From Micromonospora sp. KC723 (GTDB lineage Bacteria; Actinomycetota; Actinomycetes; Mycobacteriales; Micromonosporaceae), in contig NZ_SMKD01000006.1 in the NCBI RefSeq assembly GCF_004348595.1, forward strand, positions 1 through 64,000: a DNA stretch of 64,000 bases. The letters run 5' to 3'. Of this stretch, positions 1 to 8,552 are shown piece by piece. The notes under the pieces were generated by a model that was given only the letters and a program-made list of their open reading frames with translations, was not told the origin of the DNA and made no database searches. Each line of letters begins with the position of its first letter. The first letter of the stretch is position 1. The position numbers and the translations under genes are program-made.

Positions 1-2
1 CC

Positions 3-689
3 CCCAAAGGCGACGTCCCCCACACCCGCCACCCCATGGCCGACCGCGACGACCTCCTCCTCACCCACGTCACCCACTTCAACCAACTCTTCTACGACAA
101 CGGCACCACCCGCACCACCGTCATCGAACACGGCGTCGTACCACCCACCACCCCATGGACCGGACAACTCAACCGCCTCGCCGTCGTCATCAACGAACCC
201 ATCCGCCGCTGGCGCACCACCGGCACCGACCTACTCACCCACTTCGCCCAGATCGCCCCCCTCGACGTCTTCGGCATGAAAGTGACCGGCCTCGCCCACC
301 ACCTCGGCCTACCCACCGACCGCCTCACCAGCCACGACGACGTGCCACAACACCAGATGCACACCGAACTCGCCCAACGCCGCGCCTACCTGCACCTCTG
401 CCGCTGGACCTCACTCGGACTCAGCCTCATCGAAGCCATGCACATCGGCATGCCCATCATCGCCCTCGCCACCACCGAAGCCGTCGACGCCGTCCCACCC
501 GACGCCGGAGTCATCTCCACCCGGATGGACGTGCTGGTGGAGGCCGCTCGGCGGTTCGTCGGCGAACCCGCCGAGGCCCGCCGGGCGGGCGAGCGGGCCC
601 GCGCCGCCGCCCTGGGCCGCTACGGCCTGGACCGATTCCTCGCCGACTGGGACCGCCTGCTGGAGGAGGAAGTATGCGCATCGCGATGA
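3..689 (+). CDS. glycosyltransferase, C-terminal part (5' end outside window)
   Basis: The frame is open to the first base, so the gene starts upstream and only about 228 C-terminal codons are seen. The motif SLGLSLIEAMHIGMPIIALA is the usual C-terminal nucleotide-sugar binding stretch of GT-B enzymes (GT4-like), with the acidic EAM and the G-P pair. It overlaps the next glycosyltransferase by 16 bases, so it is co-translated with the heptose-type operon that follows. Oddity: roughly the first 520 bases are very C-rich and G-poor, using CAA, GAA and CCA codons, while the remainder uses GAG/CAG and G-rich codons like its neighbours. Substrate cannot be told. An internal ATG at 36 is not a likely start because coding continues upstream of it. 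Confidence 0.75.
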   Translation, partial: PKGDVPHTRHPMADRDDLLLTHVTHFNQLFYDNGTTRTTVIEHGVVPPTTPWTGQLNRLAVVINEPIRRWRTTGTDLLTHFAQIAPLDVFGMKVTGLAHHLGLPTDRLTSHDDVPQHQMHTELAQRRAYLHLCRWTSLGLSLIEAMHIGMPIIALATTEAVDAVPPDAGVISTRMDVLVEAARRFVGEPAEARRAGERARAAALGRYGLDRFLADWDRLLEEEVCASR

Positions 690-1891
690 TCTCCGAGCAC
701 GCCAGCCCGCTCGCCGTGCTGGGCGGTGAGGACGCCGGCGGGCAGAACACCCACGTCGCGGAGCTCTCCGCCGCGTTGGTGGCCGCCGGCCACGACGTGC
801 GCGTCTACACCCGCCGCGACGCCGTCGACCTGCCGGTCGCCGTCCGTGCCCCGGGCGGGTACGACGTGGTGCACGTACCGGCCGGACCGGCCGAGCCGGT
901 GGCCAAGGACGCCCTGCTGCCGCACATGAAGGAGTTCAGCCACTGGCTGGTGGCGCGGTGGCGCGGCGGCGACTGGGCGCCCGAGGTGATCCACGCGCAC
1001 TTCTGGATGAGCGGGCTCGCCGCGCTGGCCGCCGGCCGGCAGACCGGGGTGCCGGTGGTGCAGACGTACCACGCGCTCGGCACGGTCAAGAGGCGGCACC
1101 AGGGCGTACAGGACACCAGCCCGGCCCGGCGGATCGGCTACGAGCGGGAACTGGGCCGCTCGGTGGACCGGGTGATCGCCCAGTGCCAGGACGAGGTCGG
1201 CGAACTGGTCCGCCTCGGCGTGCCCCGGTCGAAGATGACGGTGATCCCGTCCGGGGTCAACCTGACCACCTTCGCCCCCCTCGGCCCGGCCGCCGAGCGG
1301 GAGCCCGACACGCCCCGGGTGCTCACCGTCGGCCGGCTGGTCGAACGCAAGGGCTTCCAGACGGTGATCCGGGCGATGGAGCTGGCCCCCCGGGCCGAGT
1401 GCGTGATCGTCGGCGGTCCGCCCGCCGGGCTGCTGGAGACCGACCCGTACGCCCGCCGGCTGCGTGCCCTCGCCGAGACCTGCGGGGTCGCCGACCGGGT
1501 CCGGCTGGTCGGCGCGGTACCCCGGGAGGAGATGGGGGCGTGGTACCGCTCCGCCGACCTGCTCGTCGCCGCCCCCTGGTACGAGCCGTTCGGGCTCACC
1601 CCGCTGGAGGCGATGGCGTGCGGCGTGCCGGTGGTCGGCACCGCCGTCGGCGGGATCAAGGACACCGTCGTGGACGGGGTCACCGGCGACCTGGTCCCGG
1701 CCCGGGACCCGAAGGCACTGGGCACCGCGGTCCGGCGCCTGCTCGACGACCGGATCCGTCGGTTCGGGTACGCCACCGCGGCGCTGCGACGGGCCCGGAG
1801 CAGCTACTCCTGGGCCACCGCCGCCGAGCGGATCGCGGAACTGTACGGCGAGGTCACCACGGTCCGCCGGCCGACCCGGGTGGTCGCCTGA
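674..1891 (+). CDS. glycosyltransferase family 4/1 (GT-B)
   Basis: The 405-residue protein starts MRIAMISEHASPLAVLGGEDAGGQN, the typical N-terminal Rossmann strand and GGxxxH-type acceptor loop of sucrose-synthase-like/GT4 enzymes. The C-terminal half has GRLVERKGFQ and the retaining E-x7-E motif EPFGLTPLE near residue 303, followed by MACGVPVVGT. It therefore transfers a sugar from a nucleotide donor, probably at the cytoplasmic membrane face. The ATG at 674 follows GGAGGAAGT inside the upstream gene, and the stop overlaps the next start as ATGA. Position directly before gmhA/hldE-like genes suggests a heptose or heptose-containing glycan as donor or product; this is inference. Confidence 0.85.
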   Translation: MRIAMISEHASPLAVLGGEDAGGQNTHVAELSAALVAAGHDVRVYTRRDAVDLPVAVRAPGGYDVVHVPAGPAEPVAKDALLPHMKEFSHWLVARWRGGDWAPEVIHAHFWMSGLAALAAGRQTGVPVVQTYHALGTVKRRHQGVQDTSPARRIGYERELGRSVDRVIAQCQDEVGELVRLGVPRSKMTVIPSGVNLTTFAPLGPAAEREPDTPRVLTVGRLVERKGFQTVIRAMELAPRAECVIVGGPPAGLLETDPYARRLRALAETCGVADRVRLVGAVPREEMGAWYRSADLLVAAPWYEPFGLTPLEAMACGVPVVGTAVGGIKDTVVDGVTGDLVPARDPKALGTAVRRLLDDRIRRFGYATAALRRARSSYSWATAAERIAELYGEVTTVRRPTRVVA

Positions 1892-2616
1892 TGGCGGCCG
1901 GGCTGCTCGACGCGCACCTGACGTTGCTGGCCGAGGCGTTGCTGCCGTACCGGGACAGCGAGGAGTTGCTGGCCCGTTGGGGCGCCGAGCTGGCCCGGAC
2001 GCTGGCCAACGGTGGACGGCTGCTGGTGGCCGGCAACGGCGGCAGCGCCGCCGAGGCCCAGCACCTCACCGCCGAACTGGTCGGCAAGCTCCGCGACGAC
2101 CGGCAGCCCCTGTCGGCGATCGCCCTGCACGCCGAGACCTCGGCGGTGACCGCGATCGGCAACGACTACGGCTACGACGAGGTCTTCGCCCGGCAGGTCC
2201 GCGCACACGGCCGGAAGAACGACATCCTGCTGCTGATGTCGACCAGCGGCGCCAGCACCAACCTGCTACGCGCGGTGGACGCCGCCCGCCAGACCGGCCT
2301 GCGCTGCTGGGCGTTCACCGGCCCGACCCCGAACCCGCTCGCCGAGGCCTGCCACGACGTGCTCTCCGTCGCCTCGCCGGACAGCCAGGTGGTGCAGGAA
2401 CTGCACCTGGTCTCCACGCACGTGCTCTGCGAGTACGTCGAACGGGAGCTGCCGGCCGCGTGCCGTACCCCGGTGGAGCCGGCGCCCCTGGCGACCGCCG
2501 GTGGGGACGGCACCGTCGACGCCGGACTCGAGGGCGCCCCGACCAGCGCCGGACCGGTCCGGGCCGGAGTGGAGGTGCTGCTCGACGGGGGTGGGCGACG
2601 GGTGGTGGAGGGATGA
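1891..2616 (+). CDS. gmhA: SIS-domain sedoheptulose-7-phosphate isomerase-like protein
   Basis: A 241-residue SIS-domain protein. GNGGSAAEAQHL (residues 48-59) and STSGAS (117-122) are the two phosphosugar-binding loops of the GmhA/DiaA family, which converts D-sedoheptulose 7-phosphate to D-glycero-D-manno-heptose 7-phosphate. The family core ends near residue 195; the last 45 residues are a low-complexity tail. The start overlaps the previous stop by one base, and its own stop overlaps the following HldE-like gene (ATGA). The pairing with an HldE homologue makes GmhA more likely than the DnaA-binding paralogue DiaA. Confidence 0.8.
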   Translation: MAAGLLDAHLTLLAEALLPYRDSEELLARWGAELARTLANGGRLLVAGNGGSAAEAQHLTAELVGKLRDDRQPLSAIALHAETSAVTAIGNDYGYDEVFARQVRAHGRKNDILLLMSTSGASTNLLRAVDAARQTGLRCWAFTGPTPNPLAEACHDVLSVASPDSQVVQELHLVSTHVLCEYVERELPAACRTPVEPAPLATAGGDGTVDAGLEGAPTSAGPVRAGVEVLLDGGGRRVVEG

Positions 2617-4103
2617 GGAGGGCCAGCGTGACCGGACCCCTGGTGGTCGTCGGCGACACCCTGTTGGACCGCGACGTGGAGGGCGTGGTGAACCGGCTCT
2701 GCCCGGACTCCCCGGTCCCCGTGCTGGACGAGACCGCGCACGCCGACCGGCCCGGCGGGGCCGGCCTGGCAGCCGTCTTCGCCGCCGCCCAGGGCGCCGA
2801 GGTGGCCCTGGTGACCGCCCTCGCCGACGACGCCGCCGGGGCCCGGCTCGCCGCGCTGCTGACCGCCGCCGGGGTGCGGGTGTACGCGTTGCCGCTGCCC
2901 GGGGCCACGCCGGAGAAGATCCGGCTGCGGGCGCGGGGCCGGGTGCTGCTGCGCCACGACCGGGGTGGCCCGGCCGGCGAGCCCGGGGAGCCGCACGAGG
3001 CGGTGCTGCGGTTGCTCGCCGACGCGTCGGCCGTGCTGGTCAGCGACTACGGCCGGGGCGTGGCCCGGCAGCCGGCGCTGCGCGCCGCCCTCGCCTCGAC
3101 CCGTGCCCCGGTGGTGTGGGACCCGCATCCCCGGGGGCCGGCGGCAGTGCCCGGGGTCACCCTGGCCACTCCGAACGAGCCGGAGGCCCGGGAACTGACC
3201 AAGGTCCCCGCCGGGGAGTCCCGGTTGGCCACCGCCGCCCGGGGCGCGCAGGGGTTGCGTGAGCGGTGGCGGGCCGGCGCGGTGGCGGTCACCCTCGGCG
3301 GGGACGGGGCGCTGCTCTGCCACGCCGGGTCGACCCCGCTGGTCGTCTCCGCCCCGGTCACGGCCGAGGGCGACACCTGCGGGGCCGGCGACCGGTTCGC
3401 CTCGGCCGCCACCCTCGCCCTGGCCCGTGGCGCGCTGGTCTCCGAGGCGGTGCAGGAGGCGGTGGCGGAGGCGTCGGCGTACGTGGCCGGCGGGGGAGTG
3501 GCTGCCGCGCTGCCCCGGGCGGTGCACGCCGCCCCGCCGGTGGTGCTCACCGGCGACGGGGAGCGGATCGGGGCGGCGGCGGCCGGCGCGGTGGTGGCCG
3601 AGGTACGCGCGGCCGGCGGGACGGTGGTCGCCACCGGCGGCTGCTTCGACCTGCTGCACGCCGGGCACGTCGCCACCCTCCAGGCAGCCCGGCAGCTCGG
3701 CGACTGCCTGGTCGTCTGCCTCAACTCCGACGCCAGCGTGGCCGGGCTGAAGGGACCGGACCGCCCGGTGGTGTCCCAGGGCGACCGCAGCCGACTGCTG
3801 GCGGCGTTGAGCTGCGTGGACGCGGTGATGGTCTTCGACGAGCCCACCCCGCACGCCGCGCTGAGCTGGTTGCGTCCGGACATCTGGGTCAAGGGCGGCG
3901 ACTACGCCACCGGTGGCGGCGACACCTCCTCCCTGCCGGAGGCGGAGCTGCTGCGTCGCTGGGGCGGGCAGACCGTGGTGGTGCCCTACCTGCACGGTCG
4001 CTCCACCACCGACATGATCGCGGCGGCGCGTGGCGAGCGGCGCCTGGTCGCCCGCACCGGTCCGGGCCGTGCCGCTCGTCCCACCGCGGAAGGAGCACGA
4101 TGA
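2613..4103 (+). CDS. hldE: bifunctional heptose 7-phosphate kinase / heptose 1-phosphate nucleotidyltransferase
   Basis: A 496-residue two-domain protein. Residues ~8-310 form a PfkB/ribokinase fold starting VVVGDTLLDRDVEG, with the catalytic GAGD at 257-260. Residues ~340-480 form a cytidylyltransferase-like domain with GGCFDLLHAGHV from about residue 342 (the HxGH nucleotide-binding motif) and WVKGGDY. This is the HldE (RfaE) layout; the E. coli enzyme is about 477 residues. Known role of the family: phosphorylation of heptose 7-phosphate at C1, then activation to an ADP- (or GDP-) heptose. A GTG at 2628 is an alternative start. No phosphatase (GmhB), needed between the two steps, lies in the visible part of the operon. 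Confidence 0.85.
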   Translation: MRRASVTGPLVVVGDTLLDRDVEGVVNRLCPDSPVPVLDETAHADRPGGAGLAAVFAAAQGAEVALVTALADDAAGARLAALLTAAGVRVYALPLPGATPEKIRLRARGRVLLRHDRGGPAGEPGEPHEAVLRLLADASAVLVSDYGRGVARQPALRAALASTRAPVVWDPHPRGPAAVPGVTLATPNEPEARELTKVPAGESRLATAARGAQGLRERWRAGAVAVTLGGDGALLCHAGSTPLVVSAPVTAEGDTCGAGDRFASAATLALARGALVSEAVQEAVAEASAYVAGGGVAAALPRAVHAAPPVVLTGDGERIGAAAAGAVVAEVRAAGGTVVATGGCFDLLHAGHVATLQAARQLGDCLVVCLNSDASVAGLKGPDRPVVSQGDRSRLLAALSCVDAVMVFDEPTPHAALSWLRPDIWVKGGDYATGGGDTSSLPEAELLRRWGGQTVVVPYLHGRSTTDMIAAARGERRLVARTGPGRAARPTAEGAR

Positions 4104-4804
4104 CCAGCAGCGCAGCGCCGGGTGCCGGGCCGACCGTCCTGGTCACCGGCGGATCGAGGGGCCTCGGCGCGGCCGTGGTGACCGCGGTGGCCCGGGCCGG
4201 CGGGCGGCCCCTGGTGCTGGACCGGCAGGCGCCGGCGGACGGGGTGCCGTGGGTCGAGTGCGACCTGGCCGACACCCGGGCCGCCGAGGAGGCCACCCGG
4301 GACCTCGCCGAACGCCACGGCGGCCTGGACGCGGTGGTGACCGCCGCCGGCATGGACGTGCCCGGCAGGCTTGCCGACGTGCCCCGGGAGACCTGGGAGC
4401 GGATCGTCACCGTCGACCTGCTCGGCACCGCCGCGGTGGTCCGCGCCGCCCTGCCCTACCTGGAGGCGGCCCACGGCAACGTCGTCACGGTCGCCTCGAC
4501 GCTCGGGATCAAGGCGGTCAGCGACGCCACCGCGTACTGCGCGGCGAAGTTCGGGGTGGTCGGCTTCACCCGTGCCCTCGCCGCCGAGCTGGCCGGCCGG
4601 GTCGGCGTGACCCTGCTGATCCCCGGCGGGATGCGCACGGCGTTCTTCGACGACCGCGACGAGCAGTACAAGCCGGGCCCGGACGCCAACCTCAACGACC
4701 CCGCCGACACCGCCGCGGCGGTCATGTTCGCGCTGTCCCAGCCGCCCGGCTGCGCCGTGCGCGAACTGGTGGTCTGCGCCCAGCGGGAAACGTCCTGGCC
4801 GTGA
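4100..4804 (+). CDS. short-chain dehydrogenase/reductase
   Basis: A 234-residue classical SDR: NAD(P)-binding TGGSRGLG at residues 16-23, catalytic Ser near 134 and YCAAK at 146-150. The ATG overlaps the hldE stop, and its own TGA overlaps the GTG of the GT9 gene (GTGA), so it is translationally coupled within the sugar operon. It could oxidise, reduce or epimerise the heptose intermediate, but it is not an HldD-type extended SDR (too short, no C-terminal sugar domain), so the substrate is unknown. The operon context, not the sequence, ties it to sugar metabolism. Confidence 0.8.
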   Translation: MTSSAAPGAGPTVLVTGGSRGLGAAVVTAVARAGGRPLVLDRQAPADGVPWVECDLADTRAAEEATRDLAERHGGLDAVVTAAGMDVPGRLADVPRETWERIVTVDLLGTAAVVRAALPYLEAAHGNVVTVASTLGIKAVSDATAYCAAKFGVVGFTRALAAELAGRVGVTLLIPGGMRTAFFDDRDEQYKPGPDANLNDPADTAAAVMFALSQPPGCAVRELVVCAQRETSWP

Positions 4805-5742
4805 TCCTCGTGCTCCGCGCCCTGGGGGTGGGCGATCTGGCGACGGCGGTGCCGGCGCTGCGCGCGCTGCGGGCCGCGTACCCCGACCAGGAGCTGGCGC
4901 TGGCGGCGCCGGCCTGGCTCGCGCCGCTGGCCGACCTGGTCGACGCGGTGGACCGGGTGCTGCCCATCGACGGGCTGGGCCCGCCGCCGTGGCCGTCGCC
5001 GCCGGTCGCGGTCAACCTGCACGGGCGCGGCCCGCAGTCGCACCGGATGCTCTCCGGCGCGGGACGGCTGCTCGCCTTCCGGTGCCCACCGGCCGGGCAC
5101 CTCGACGGCCCGCGCTGGCGGGCCGGGGAGCACGAGGTCGACCGCTGGTGCCGGCTGCTCGCCTGGTACGGCATCCCCGCCGACCCGGCCGATCTGGCCC
5201 TGCGGCGGCCCGCGTCGGGTGCGACGCCGGTCGGCGTTACGGTCGTTCACCCCGGCAGCAAGGCGCCGGAGAAGCGGTGGCCGGCCGGGCGGTTCGCCGC
5301 GCTGGCCCGGGAACTGGCGGGCCGGGGCCACCGGGTGGTGGTGACCGGCTCCACGGCCGAGCGTGATCTGGCCGGGCGGGTGGCCGCCGCCGCCGGGCTG
5401 CCGCCCGACGTCGTCCTGGCCGGCCGCACCGACCTGGGCGAACTGGCCGCGCTGGTCGCCCACGCCCGCCTCGTGGTCAGCGGCGACACCGGCATCGGGC
5501 ATCTGGCCACCGCGTACGCCACCCCGTCGGTGCTGCTCTTCGGCCCGGTGCCCCCTGCCCAGTGGGGGCCGCCGCCGGGCCGCCTCCGGCACCGGGTGCT
5601 GTGGTGTGGGGGACAGGATTGGCCGGGTACGGCCGGGGTAGGAACCCATCCGACGTTGGCGGCCCTGCCGGTGGACCGGGTGCTGGCCGCCGTGGACGAG
5701 GCCGAAGAGGCGGTACGGATCTCCGGTGCGGTTGCGGCGTAG
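4801..5742 (+). CDS. glycosyltransferase family 9 (heptosyltransferase-like)
   Basis: A 313-residue protein with the GT9 signature: N-terminal ILVLRALGVGDL, then VVHPGSKAPEKRWPAGRFA and GDTGIGHLATAYATPSVLLFG, the ADP-heptose/LPS heptosyltransferase binding loops. Homologues in Gram-negatives (WaaC/WaaF) move ADP-heptose onto lipid A core; there is no LPS here, so the acceptor must differ (a wall glycan, lipid or small molecule). The GTG start at 4801 overlaps the SDR stop by 4 bases and the 3' end overlaps the topoisomerase start by 17 bases. Its presence supports a real heptose-activating pathway in the five genes before it. Confidence 0.82.
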   Translation: MILVLRALGVGDLATAVPALRALRAAYPDQELALAAPAWLAPLADLVDAVDRVLPIDGLGPPPWPSPPVAVNLHGRGPQSHRMLSGAGRLLAFRCPPAGHLDGPRWRAGEHEVDRWCRLLAWYGIPADPADLALRRPASGATPVGVTVVHPGSKAPEKRWPAGRFAALARELAGRGHRVVVTGSTAERDLAGRVAAAAGLPPDVVLAGRTDLGELAALVAHARLVVSGDTGIGHLATAYATPSVLLFGPVPPAQWGPPPGRLRHRVLWCGGQDWPGTAGVGTHPTLAALPVDRVLAAVDEAEEAVRISGAVAA

Positions 5743-6709
5743 TGATCCGGGCCGGGCGGGCTACGGGCGCCGCCGGGCCGGGCGGGGCTGGGTGTTCCTG
5801 GACCCGAGGGGCGAGCCGGTTCGCGATCCCGCCGAACGGGCCCGGCTGCGGGATCTGGTGATCCCGCCCGCCTGGCAGGACGTGTGGATCTCGCCGTACC
5901 CGAACGGGCACATCCAGGCCACCGGCATCGACGCGGCCGGCCGCAAGCAGTACCTCTACCACCCGCAGTGGCGGCGCAAGCGGGACGAGGCGAAGTTCGA
6001 CCACGTGCTGGAGGTCGCCCACCGGTTGCCGGTTCTGCGTACCCGGATCGCGCACGACCTGGACGGGCGCGGCCTGCACCGGGAGCGGGTGCTGGCCACC
6101 GTCGCCCGACTGCTCGACATGGGCATGTTCCGGGTCGGCAACGACCAGTACGCCGTCGGCGAGGACGCCACCTTCGGCGTGTCCACCCTGCGCCCGGAGC
6201 ACGCCCGGTCCCGGGGCGGTTGCGTGGTCTTCGAGTTTCCCGCCAAGGGTGGCGTCGAGCAGGTCCGCCGGATCGAGGATCCGGAGCTGTGCCGGGTGCT
6301 GGCCACCCTGCGTCGCCGCCGCCGCGCCGAGGAGCGGCTCTTCGGCTACTGGGACGGCCGCGCCTGGCGCGACGTGCGCAGCGACGAGGTCAACGACTAC
6401 CTGCGCGACGCCAGCGGCGGGGAGATGACCGCGAAGGACTTCCGTACCTGGCACGCCACCGTCCTGGCGGCCACCGAGCTGGCCACCGTGGGCCGGCAGC
6501 GCTCGGTGACCGCGCGCCGGAGGGCGGTCGCCGCGGTGATGCGTGAGGTGGCGGAGCTGCTGGGCAACACGCCGACGGTGGCGCGCACGTCGTACGTGGA
6601 CCCGCGGGTGGTGGACCGCTACCACGACGGTGTGCTGGTGCCGATCGGCCCGCGGACACCGCGCGAGGAGGCGGAGCGGGCGGTCCTCGAGCTGCTGGAG
6701 GAGGCCTGA
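5726..6709 (+). CDS. DNA topoisomerase IB (bacterial poxvirus-like type)
   Basis: A 327-residue protein. MRLRRSDP at the GTG start, IPPAWQDVWI, NGHIQATGIDAAGRKQYLYH (R73-H79) and KDFRTWHATV are hallmark blocks of bacterial type IB topoisomerases, and Tyr290 in TSYVDPR fits the nucleophile that forms the 3'-phosphotyrosine. It relaxes positive and negative supercoils without ATP. The start lies inside the GT9 gene but matches the family N-terminus, so it is preferred over later starts. A short CCGGC-TTC-GCCGG hairpin (6710-6722) follows the stop and lies against the converging TetR gene. Confidence 0.9.
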   Translation: MRLRRSDPGRAGYGRRRAGRGWVFLDPRGEPVRDPAERARLRDLVIPPAWQDVWISPYPNGHIQATGIDAAGRKQYLYHPQWRRKRDEAKFDHVLEVAHRLPVLRTRIAHDLDGRGLHRERVLATVARLLDMGMFRVGNDQYAVGEDATFGVSTLRPEHARSRGGCVVFEFPAKGGVEQVRRIEDPELCRVLATLRRRRRAEERLFGYWDGRAWRDVRSDEVNDYLRDASGGEMTAKDFRTWHATVLAATELATVGRQRSVTARRRAVAAVMREVAELLGNTPTVARTSYVDPRVVDRYHDGVLVPIGPRTPREEAERAVLELLEEA

Positions 6710-6723
6710 CCGGCTTCGCCGGC

Positions 6724-7479
6724 TCAGGCGGGCGACCGGCTGCGGATCAGGGCATCGACACCGTCGAGCACGCGGTCGAGGCCGAACTGCCACTCCGCGT
6801 CGAACTCCTCGTCGTCCTCCTCCCCGACCCACTCGGCGAGCAGTTCCCGGATCGCCGGGAAGGCGCCGGCCCGGGTGAGCCGTTCGAGGTGCCGCCAGTA
6901 GCGGACGCCGACCTCTTCGGCGGTGAGCTTGGCACGGGCAGCCGCCTCGGCGAGGTCGGCGGTCAGCGTCGCCCAGTGGCGGGCGTACCCGCTGACCAGC
7001 AGGACCGTCGACAGGCGCTCGCTCGGGAGCAGGCCGGTGCCGCGCAGGGAGTCGAGCCCTCGTTCCATCCAGCGCACCTGGTTGGGGCGGATCGGCGGGC
7101 CGCTGACCGGGACGTGCCGCAGCCACGGGTGGCGGCGGATGGCCGCCACGTTGGCCTCGGCCCAGCGGGTGAGCGCCGACCGCCACCCCTCGTCCGGGCC
7201 GCGTGGCGGCGGAGGATCGCCGTAGGCGGCGTCGGTCATCAGATCCACCAGGTCGTTCTTCGCCGACACGTAGCGGTACAGCGACATGGTGGCCACGCCC
7301 AGCTCGCCGGCGACCCGGCTCATCGAGACGGCGGCCAGCCCGTCGGCCTCGGCCACCCGGACGGCGGCGGCCACGATCTGGTCCAGGGTGAGGCTGCGCT
7401 GTGGGCCCTTGCCAGGACGCTCCCGCAGGCCCCAGGCGATCACCACGCTCTCGGGCAGGTCGTCGTCCGGCTCGCTCAT
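6724..7479 (-). CDS. TetR/AcrR family repressor of the adjacent ABC exporter
   Basis: The start at 7479 (251 residues) is preceded by GAGAGGCGAGG; an upstream in-frame ATG at 7512 would invade the operator. Residues ~30-80 contain the helix-turn-helix (VAGELGVATMSLYRYVSAKNDLV), and the C-terminal part resembles the TetR_C_1 ligand domain found next to DrrAB-like pumps. It is divergent from the ABC transporter genes, with two palindromic operators in the 101-base gap, so it very likely represses both itself and the pump until a drug binds. Confidence 0.9.
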   Translation of the reverse strand: MSEPDDDLPESVVIAWGLRERPGKGPQRSLTLDQIVAAAVRVAEADGLAAVSMSRVAGELGVATMSLYRYVSAKNDLVDLMTDAAYGDPPPPRGPDEGWRSALTRWAEANVAAIRRHPWLRHVPVSGPPIRPNQVRWMERGLDSLRGTGLLPSERLSTVLLVSGYARHWATLTADLAEAAARAKLTAEEVGVRYWRHLERLTRAGAFPAIRELLAEWVGEEDDEEFDAEWQFGLDRVLDGVDALIRSRSPA

Positions 7480-7522
7480 CCTCGCCTCTCGTTCGCGGTG
7501 TTGACGCGCCATCCTACCTTCT

Positions 7523-7537
7523 GCGTATCATTTACGC
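7523..7537. promoter_or_regulatory. TetR operator 1
   Basis: GCGTA-N5-TACGC palindrome, extended to CTGCGTA-N5-TACGCAG at 7521-7539. It sits in the divergent gap between the TetR gene and the ABC ATPase gene, centred at 7530. Confidence 0.75.
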
Positions 7538-7543
7538 AGTAAA

Positions 7544-7558
7544 GCGTATGGCATACGC
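7544..7558. promoter_or_regulatory. TetR operator 2
   Basis: A second copy, GCGTATGGCATACGC, a perfect palindrome around one central base, centred at 7551. The centre-to-centre distance of 21 bases is two helical turns, placing two repressor dimers on the same DNA face. The ATPase start codon is at 7581. Confidence 0.75.
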
Positions 7559-7580
7559 AGAACACGGAGAGTGAGGAACC

Positions 7581-8552
7581 ATGGGGGAGTGGACAACTCC
7601 GGCGGTGGAGGCCGTCGGGTTGCGCAAGTCCTTCGGCGCGGTGGCGGTGCTCGACGGGCTGACGCTGCGGGTGGCCCGGGGCAGCGTGTACGCCCTGCTC
7701 GGGCCCAACGGCGCGGGCAAGACCACCACGGTGCGGATCCTGTCGACGCTGACCACCCCCGACCGCGGAAGCGCCCAAGTGGACGGTCTCGACGTGGTCC
7801 GCGACCGGCGCCGGGTGCGCCGGCGGATCAGCCTCGCCGGCCAGCAAGCGGCCCTCGACGAGACGCAGACCGGGGTGGAGAACCTGACGATGATGGCCCG
7901 GCTCGCCGGGCTGTCCCGCCCGGCGGCCCGCCGACGCACCGCCGACCTGCTGGAGCGCTTCGACCTGGCGGCGGCGGCCGGCCGCCGGGTGTCGACGTAC
8001 TCCGGCGGGATGCGCCGCCGGCTCGACCTCGCCGCCAGCCTGGTCGGCTCGCCGTCGGTCATCTTCCTCGACGAGCCGACCACCGGGCTCGACCCGCGCA
8101 GCCGGCAGGCGTTGTGGGAGGTCGTCGCGGAGCTGGCCGCCGGAGGCGTCACGGTGCTGCTGACCACGCAGTACCTGGAGGAGGCCGACCGGCTCGCCGA
8201 CCGGGTGGCGGTCCTGCACGGAGGCCGGCTCGCGGCCGAGGGGACCGCCGAGGAGCTGAAGCGGCGCTTCGGCGCCCACCGACTGGAACTCACCATGCGC
8301 GACGACGACCGGTTCGCCGCCGCGGTCCGCCGGCTCGGCGGCCGGGTGGCCCACGCCGACGCCGGCCGGCGCGAACTGGCCGTCCCCATCGACGGCGACG
8401 CGCCGCAGGTCCGCCGACTGCTCGACGAGGTCGACCCCGACCGGCAGGGCGTCGAGCGCTTTCACCTGCGTACCGCGAGCCTCGACGACGTCTTCCTCAC
8501 CCTGACCGGGCGGGCGGTGCCCGCCACCGAGCGGGAGGTGGCCGGTGTCTGA
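7581..8552 (+). CDS. ABC transporter ATP-binding protein, DrrA type
   Basis: 323 residues. Walker [10 protein letters not shown] at 41-49, ABC signature [15 protein letters not shown] from ~140, Walker [11 protein letters not shown] from ~156, and a C-terminal DrrA-type extension of about 100 residues. It energises the membrane protein encoded next, with which it overlaps by 8 bases. Family members export anthracyclines and other hydrophobic drugs. The gene is preceded by the two TetR operators, and a GGAGAGTGAGGA ribosome site lies just upstream. Confidence 0.92.
   Translation: MGEWTTPAVEAVGLRKSFGAVAVLDGLTLRVARGSVYALLGPNGAGKTTTVRILSTLTTPDRGSAQVDGLDVVRDRRRVRRRISLAGQQAALDETQTGVENLTMMARLAGLSRPAARRRTADLLERFDLAAAAGRRVSTYSGGMRRRLDLAASLVGSPSVIFLDEPTTGLDPRSRQALWEVVAELAAGGVTVLLTTQYLEEADRLADRVAVLHGGRLAAEGTAEELKRRFGAHRLELTMRDDDRFAAAVRRLGGRVAHADAGRRELAVPIDGDAPQVRRLLDEVDPDRQGVERFHLRTASLDDVFLTLTGRAVPATEREVAGV

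Noticed and set aside
2172..3995. 607-codon minus-strand frame opposite hldE
   Set aside because: Low-complexity Gly/Arg/His/Pro content and no motifs; hldE on the plus strand is clearly coding.
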